Source: Acidobacteriota bacterium
GTDB taxonomy: Bacteria > Acidobacteriota > Holophagae > Holophagales > Holophagaceae
Direction of reading: 5' to 3'
DNA length: 64,000 nucleotides
Assembly (NCBI GenBank): GCA_014189895.1
Contig: BJFQ01000001.1
Location: 62,001 to 126,000, forward strand
This document shows positions 59,272-64,000 of this stretch, piece after piece. The stretch's first letter is position 1. Every line of letters begins with the position of its first letter. The notes beneath the pieces were generated by a model that saw only the letters and a list, made by a program, of their open reading frames with translations, made no database searches and was not told the origin of the DNA. The position numbers and the translations under genes were made by a program.

Positions 59272-60510
59272 ATGTACGAGCGCATCCAAAAACAAGACTT
59301 TGAAATCTTTAAAACTCTCCAAGATGAGATAGCCCGGCAGGACGAACACCTCGAAATGATCGCCTCTGAAAACTATGCGTCCAGGGCTGTTTTGGAGGCC
59401 ATGGGGTCTCATTTCACCAATAAATACGCAGAGGGCTACCCAGGCCGAAGGTATTATGGGGGCTGTGAGTTTGTGGATGATATGGAAAAATTGGCCATTC
59501 AAAGGGCCAAACTCCTCTATGGCGCAGAACACGCTAATGTCCAACCCCACAGTGGGGCTCAAGCCAATATGGCTGTGTACTTCAGCGTCCTTACGCCTGG
59601 GGATACTCTTCTAGGCTTGGATTTAGCCCATGGAGGGCACCTAACCCATGGACACCCCTTGAATAGTAGCGGGATTCTGTACAACTTTAAGAGCTACCAT
59701 GTCCGAAAAGAGGATGAACTTTTAGACATGGATGAGGTGCGATCTTTAGCTCACGAGCACAAGCCCCGAATGATCGTGGCGGGAGCGAGCGCATATTCTA
59801 GGCATTGGGACTTTAGGCTTTTTAGAGAGATCGCCGACGAAGTCGGGGCTCTTTTGATGGTGGATATGGCCCACATTGCTGGTTTGGTCGCTTCGGGGCA
59901 TCACCCATCCCCGGTACCCTATGCAGATTTTGTCACCACCACGACCCATAAAACTCTTCGGGGGCCAAGGGGTGGCTTGGTTTTATGCAAAGAAATACAC
60001 GCCAAGGCCCTTGATCGAAGCCTGTTCCCTGGTGTTCAGGGTGGGCCCTTGATGCACATGGTGGCAGCTAAAGCGATTGCATTCAAAGAAGCACTAGACC
60101 CTTCTTTTAAGATCTATGGTGGTAACGTGGTTGAGAACGCTAAGGCCTTGTCTCAAAGTCTCCAAGAGAAGGGGTGGCGTATTGTGAGTGGTGGAACCGA
60201 TAATCATCTGATTTTAGTTGATGTCTTTGCCAAAGGAGTATTGGGGTCCGTAGCCGAAAAGGCTCTTGATTTAGCGGGTATTACCATCAATAAAAATGGG
60301 ATCCCGTTTGACCCCAACCCCCCTATGAAACCAAGCGGTATCCGGCTAGGGACCCCAGCCATAACCACTCGAGGCCTGGGGGTCTCTGAAATGGTTCAAG
60401 TGGGTGGGTGGATCCATCGGGTCTTGACAGAGCCGGAGAACGAAGCGTCCCTCCGCCAAATACGAACAGAGGTAGTAGCACTAACAAGCAAATTCCCTAT
60501 CCCCCAGTAA
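59272..60510 (+). CDS. glyA: Serine hydroxymethyltransferase
   Basis: The 412-residue PLP enzyme interconverts serine and glycine and feeds methylenetetrahydrofolate to purine and dTMP synthesis (including ThyX). Blocks: '[38 protein letters not shown]' in parts, '[17 protein letters not shown]', 'HGGHLTHG', '[13 protein letters not shown]', Schiff-base Lys227 in '[14 protein letters not shown]', and '[11 protein letters not shown]'. Length is typical. The start at 59272 follows AGGAG at 59261-59265 (6 nt); a longer frame was rejected. The gene is flanked on both sides by parS-like palindromes and is convergent with gyrA. Confidence 0.97.
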   Translation: MYERIQKQDFEIFKTLQDEIARQDEHLEMIASENYASRAVLEAMGSHFTNKYAEGYPGRRYYGGCEFVDDMEKLAIQRAKLLYGAEHANVQPHSGAQANMAVYFSVLTPGDTLLGLDLAHGGHLTHGHPLNSSGILYNFKSYHVRKEDELLDMDEVRSLAHEHKPRMIVAGASAYSRHWDFRLFREIADEVGALLMVDMAHIAGLVASGHHPSPVPYADFVTTTTHKTLRGPRGGLVLCKEIHAKALDRSLFPGVQGGPLMHMVAAKAIAFKEALDPSFKIYGGNVVENAKALSQSLQEKGWRIVSGGTDNHLILVDVFAKGVLGSVAEKALDLAGITINKNGIPFDPNPPMKPSGIRLGTPAITTRGLGVSEMVQVGGWIHRVLTEPENEASLRQIRTEVVALTSKFPIPQ

Positions 60511-60511
60511 G

Positions 60512-60550
60512 AAACCCCTTGATGTTCCATGTGGAACGACCAAGGGGTTT
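60512..60550 (+). terminator. glyA terminator hairpin containing a parS-like palindrome
   Basis: AAACCCCTTG (60512-60521) pairs fully with CAAGGGGTTT (60541-60550), followed by two more T. The loop holds TGTTCCATGTGGAACG (60523-60538), which can itself pair as an inner stem. The structure would end glyA transcription and could also act on gyrA transcription from the other side. Confidence 0.8.
60523..60538. promoter_or_regulatory. Second parS-like palindrome
   Basis: Identical to the 59227 site in 15 of 16 bases (last base G instead of A). It sits between convergent glyA and gyrA, within the terminator hairpin. Confidence 0.6.
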
Positions 60551-60571
60551 TTGATCCCATACGAGGAAGGC

Positions 60572-63187
60572 TTACTCTTCTTCAATCCCCAGAGGGGTTC
60601 CTGTAGAGGTTGTTTCAATGTCCAAATCATCCTCTTCGTCTGACTCATCAAGGGCATGGGCGGAGGCGTCAATCTTGGCCATGGCCACTACTTTATCTGT
60701 CTCAGAAGAGACATTGTGAACTCGAACACCCTGGGTATTTCGACCTGTTCGACGGATATCCTCAACACCAAAGCGGATGGCCATGCCTTCTTGGGTAATT
60801 AGGAGACAACCTTCTCCAGGAAGCACTAACTTAAAGCCCACCACGGATGCGCCATTTTTCTTGGGGTTGAGTTTAATATTGATGACACCCGCGCCCCCTC
60901 GATGGATCAAGCTGTAGTCTTGGAGCAAACTGGATTTCCCATAACCTCGGTCGGTAATCGTCAAGAGAAGGCCGTCTTTGGCTGTACTTTCATCGGCCTC
61001 CTTCCCTTCGGGTAGATCGGGTAGGGAATTAGCTACTTCCATATCGACGACATAATCTCCCTTGGCAACCTTGATGCCTCTAACTCCCATAGAGGGTCTT
61101 CCCGTGGCTCGTACCTCCTCTTCACTAAAACGAGTGGCTTTGCCGTGGGCTGTGCCAAGAACAATTTGTTGTTTGCCGTTCGAAGAACGCACGGCGACAA
61201 GTCGGTCCCCTTCTTCAATAGTTAGAGCAATAAGACCATTGCTTCGGATATTAGCATAGGCGCTTAGGGTGGTTTTCTTAACCGTTCCATTAGCAGTCGC
61301 AAATACCAGGTTCATGCCCTCGGAGAATTCTTTAATCGGCATCAATGTGACAACATTCTCGCCTTCTTTGAGTGAGATGAGGTTTTTAAAATGCTTCCCG
61401 CGTGTGTTCGCTGCTGCTTCTGGAATTTCATAAACCTTTAAAGCATAAACATAACCACGATCTGTAAAAGCCATTAGGGTGTCGTGTGCTTTGGTAATAA
61501 AAAGCTGCGCGACAAAATCTTCGTCCTTGGTTTTCATCCCAATTTTGCCCTTGCCGCCACGCCGTTGACGCCTGTAATTGTTGAGATCAGTGCGCTTAAT
61601 GTACCCAGTTTGTGATACGGTTACCACCATTGGGTCATCGGGGATGACATCTTCCATGCGAATGTCGCCAGTGTCATGAGTAATTTCGGTACGACGTGGG
61701 TCAGCAAAAACTTTGGAGACTTCTGATAGCTCAGTTTTGATAACGCCTAGTAATTTCTTTTCATTGGCCAAGATGGATTTTAATTCTTCGATGGTTGTTT
61801 CGACTTCCAAACGCTCGTCAACAATTTTTTGTCTTTCCAGTCCCGTGAGACGCTGCAGTCTCATGTCTAAAATAGCCTGTGCTTGTTTGTCGCTTAATTT
61901 CAGGGTGGGGTCTGTTTTTATTTCCGCAGCTGTGGTGAAACGTCCCTCCATTAGCCCTGCCTTGGCCTCTTCCCCAGTTTTGGAAGCGCGGATCAGTTTG
62001 ATTACCCCATCAAGGTGGTCTAAAGCAATGGTTAGGCCCAAAAGAATGTGGTGGCGCTCCTCGGCTTTTCGTAATTGGAAAAGGGTGCGACGGGTCACAA
62101 CCTCTCGGCGGAACCCAATGAATTCTTCTAAGATCTCCTTGAGAGTACATACTCGAGGTTGCCCATTCACGATGGCCAATAAATTGATTGGGAACGAGGA
62201 CTGTAGATCTGTCATTTGATAGAGTTGGTTGAGGATAATCTCTGAAGGCTCGTTCCGCTTCACTTCAATAACCAAGCGGATGCCTTCGCGATCGGATTCA
62301 TCTCGGATATCCGAGATGCCGTCGATTTTCTTATCGTTAATCAACTCCACAATCTTTTCAATCACACGCACTTTATTTGTTTGATAGGGAAGTTCGGTAA
62401 AGATAATTTGTTCAACTTCGCCCTTGTTTTTGATTTTGGTTATCTCTGTATGCGCCTTCGCGCGGACCACGCACCGTCCTTTCCCGGTTCGGTACGCATC
62501 TAGGACGCCAGTGGTACCGAGCATTTTCCCGCCACCTGGAAAATCAGGTGCCGGAATGTGTTTCATCAGGGCACCAAGATCAGCCGCAGGATTGTCGATG
62601 AGGTGGATGAGGGCTTTGATACATTCGCCTAAATTATGAGGGGGAATACTGGTGGACATCCCAACTGCAATCCCTTGGCTACCGTTCACAAGTAAGTTGG
62701 GGAAGCGGGCGGGGAGCACCAGGGGCTCTTCTTCATTGCCGTCATAATTCGGACCAAAATCAACGGTTTCCTGGTTGATGTCTTCCATGAGCTCATTCGA
62801 AAGCCTAGACAGTCTTGCTTCGGTATAACGCATGGCGGCTGCGCTATCGCCGTCAATGGATCCAAAATTACCCTGACCGTCCACCAAGACGTGGCGTTGT
62901 GAAAAGGGCTGAGCTAAACGAACCAGGGTGTCGTAGACTGCCGAGTCGCCATGAGGATGGTATTTACCAATAACATCTCCGACGGTTCGGGCGCTTTTGC
63001 GGTAGCCACGGTTCCATTCATTGCCACTTGCTTTCATGGCATAAAGGACACGGCGATGGACTGGTTTTAGCCCGTCGCGTACATCGGGCAATGCGCGGCC
63101 AATAATGACCGACATTGCGTAGTCCAAATAGGACCGCTTCATTTCTTTTTCGATATCGAGGGGTTCAATCCGGTTCATTTCTAACAT
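60572..63187 (-). CDS. gyrA: DNA gyrase subunit A
   Basis: The 871-residue subunit has the breakage-reunion domain with catalytic Tyr121 ('[10 protein letters not shown]'), the quinolone-region '[17 protein letters not shown]' with wild-type-like Ser82 and Asp86, and '[12 protein letters not shown]'. The C-terminal DNA-wrapping propeller has the GyrA box '[10 protein letters not shown]' (about 540) and GyrA-type repeats. The last 20 residues are very acidic, as in many gyrases. Gyrase adds negative supercoils. ATG 63187 is used (AAGAG upstream; ATG 63178 is an alternative). It starts 15 nt after the gyrB stop, so gyrB-gyrA form one operon. Confidence 0.97.
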   Translation of the reverse strand: MLEMNRIEPLDIEKEMKRSYLDYAMSVIIGRALPDVRDGLKPVHRRVLYAMKASGNEWNRGYRKSARTVGDVIGKYHPHGDSAVYDTLVRLAQPFSQRHVLVDGQGNFGSIDGDSAAAMRYTEARLSRLSNELMEDINQETVDFGPNYDGNEEEPLVLPARFPNLLVNGSQGIAVGMSTSIPPHNLGECIKALIHLIDNPAADLGALMKHIPAPDFPGGGKMLGTTGVLDAYRTGKGRCVVRAKAHTEITKIKNKGEVEQIIFTELPYQTNKVRVIEKIVELINDKKIDGISDIRDESDREGIRLVIEVKRNEPSEIILNQLYQMTDLQSSFPINLLAIVNGQPRVCTLKEILEEFIGFRREVVTRRTLFQLRKAEERHHILLGLTIALDHLDGVIKLIRASKTGEEAKAGLMEGRFTTAAEIKTDPTLKLSDKQAQAILDMRLQRLTGLERQKIVDERLEVETTIEELKSILANEKKLLGVIKTELSEVSKVFADPRRTEITHDTGDIRMEDVIPDDPMVVTVSQTGYIKRTDLNNYRRQRRGGKGKIGMKTKDEDFVAQLFITKAHDTLMAFTDRGYVYALKVYEIPEAAANTRGKHFKNLISLKEGENVVTLMPIKEFSEGMNLVFATANGTVKKTTLSAYANIRSNGLIALTIEEGDRLVAVRSSNGKQQIVLGTAHGKATRFSEEEVRATGRPSMGVRGIKVAKGDYVVDMEVANSLPDLPEGKEADESTAKDGLLLTITDRGYGKSSLLQDYSLIHRGGAGVINIKLNPKKNGASVVGFKLVLPGEGCLLITQEGMAIRFGVEDIRRTGRNTQGVRVHNVSSETDKVVAMAKIDASAHALDESDEEDDLDIETTSTGTPLGIEEE

Positions 63188-63202
63188 AGGTTTCTCTTAG
63201 GG

Positions 63203-64000
63203 TTAAATGTCAATGTTGTCGGCAAGGAGCGCGTTGGTTTCAATAAATTGACGGCGGGGTTCTACGGCGTCTCCCATGAGAATTGTGAAGATGGCTTCAG
63301 CTTGGACGGCGTCATCAATACGAACTTGCAAGAAAGTTCGGCGCTCGGGGTCCATGGTTGTTTCCCACAATTGCTCAGGGTTCATCTCGCCAAGGCCCTT
63401 ATAGCGTTGGACGCTTAGGCCTCGTTTACCCTCCTCCATCACGCGTTCAAGGAGGGCTTCAGGGGAATCGAAGTCCATGTCTTTATTGAGGGTGGTCTCT
63501 TCGCCTTCCTCTTTATCTTTGTCTATATCTTTGGTTTTCAAGCGGCGCAACTGGAGGCGACCGCCATAAAATACTTCAAGTTCAGTTTTTAGCGCCGCGA
63601 CACGTCGAAACTCATTCCACTGCGCGACTTGCGCGTCAACCCACAAAGTTATGGGACGATTCATGTGCATACGGATAATTTTTAAGCGATGGTAGGCGGA
63701 GTGGACCACTTCATCAATCGTCGTCTCGTCAATGGTATGTATTGTGCATGTACCCAACTGAGCTTCTTCAAGTTGCTCTTTTAAGGATTCGATTTTTGAC
63801 ACAGTGGCAAAGGCATCGGGCTCAAGAAGACCCCCATTTAAAAGGGTTTCGACTAGGTCCGACGCGAAACCACGACGACTTAATTTGGCAAACAGTTGGC
63901 TACGCTCGCCCCATTTTTTTAAATCACGAACAAGGGCAGCACCTTTTCGTTCTTCTTTATTGGGAAGCGTGAGGGTCCAGCCATCGAGCGCTTTTTGAAA
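63203..64000 (-). CDS. gyrB: DNA gyrase subunit B (C-terminal part; N-terminus beyond window)
   Basis: The frame is open from the window edge (64000) to the stop at 63203, giving the last 265 residues. The C-terminal gyrase block '[33 protein letters not shown]' (in parts), '[28 protein letters not shown]' (in parts) and the terminal 'NIDI' are diagnostic. The preceding 170 residues ('[11 protein letters not shown]', '[16 protein letters not shown]' and a charged KDKEEGEE stretch) match the insert found in the TOPRIM-tail part of GyrB from Gram-negative bacteria. A GTG at 63802 is only an internal Val. It lies directly upstream of gyrA. Confidence 0.95.
   Translation of the reverse strand, partial: FQKALDGWTLTLPNKEERKGAALVRDLKKWGERSQLFAKLSRRGFASDLVETLLNGGLLEPDAFATVSKIESLKEQLEEAQLGTCTIHTIDETTIDEVVHSAYHRLKIIRMHMNRPITLWVDAQVAQWNEFRRVAALKTELEVFYGGRLQLRRLKTKDIDKDKEEGEETTLNKDMDFDSPEALLERVMEEGKRGLSVQRYKGLGEMNPEQLWETTMDPERRTFLQVRIDDAVQAEAIFTILMGDAVEPRRQFIETNALLADNIDI

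Noticed and set aside
63742-63998. Plus-strand frames at the right edge
   Set aside because: They are antisense to the gyrB C-terminal region, which is clearly coding on the minus strand.

Overview
The window looks like a chromosomal segment of a Gram-negative, moderate-GC bacterium, most probably an Acidobacteriota member and perhaps a Holophagae-like lineage. That placement is an inference. It rests on two very large Oar-like TonB-dependent receptors with N-terminal carboxypeptidase-regulatory domains, a CBM9/DUF5916 outer-membrane protein, a DUF1800/DUF1501 pair, a large VPS10/BNR-repeat secreted protein and a B12-binding MerR regulator. I see no IS element, prophage, CRISPR array, rRNA or toxin-antitoxin module. 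The only RNA gene I can support is a tRNA-Phe(GAA).

Layout. 1-9.5 kb (all minus): a truncated TonB receptor with an upstream small outer-membrane protein; a three-gene operon (secreted propeller-like unknown, receiver-domain protein, B12-type MerR regulator); a complete TonB receptor; and a membrane-anchored TPR-like protein behind tRNA-Phe. 9.7-18.6 kb (plus): a glutaredoxin-like protein, then the shape and division cluster mreB-mreC-mreD-mrdA-rodA, followed by ligA and a trans-sulfuration enzyme. 18.6-33.3 kb (minus): VPS10-like protein, a LytS/LytT-type two-component pair, marC-phosphatase-thiG in overlapping order, folC, parA-parB, dapF, an FtsB-like protein, enolase, and a TrpC-like protein with a histone-H1-like tail. 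33.6-44.9 kb (mostly plus): rnc, an MsbA-type ABC exporter, queA, a lipoprotein-DUF1800-DUF1501 operon, a metal-site-less phosphoesterase homologue, a DUF192 protein and a DUF5916 protein. 44.9-53.2 kb: thyX, transaldolase, a propionyl-CoA carboxylase-type carboxyltransferase, two paralogous secreted unknowns, and a metallo-beta-lactamase / FHA / TPR / zinc-ribbon group. 53.3-64 kb: KimA-like permease, lipA, the purB operon with an Asd-like pseudoenzyme and a polyferredoxin, glyA, gyrA and the C-terminal part of gyrB.

How it fits together. The segment mixes envelope growth (mre/rod, dapF, FtsB-like), chromosome maintenance (parAB, gyrAB, ligA, parS-like sites at both ends of glyA) and housekeeping metabolism. 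Many genes are packed with ATGA overlaps, so most transcription units are long.

Most unusual points: (1) a TIM-barrel indole-glycerol-phosphate-synthase homologue that has lost several catalytic residues and carries a Lys/Ala histone-like C-terminus, with a strong internal ribosome-binding site that could make the 33-residue basic tail on its own; (2) parS-like palindromes on both sides of glyA, one inside the glyA terminator hairpin; (3) a purB promoter placed so that the message would be leaderless, beside two phased palindromes; (4) an MreB with glutamine where the catalytic glutamate is expected; (5) two enzyme homologues (PdeM-like, Asd-like) that lack their catalytic residues.
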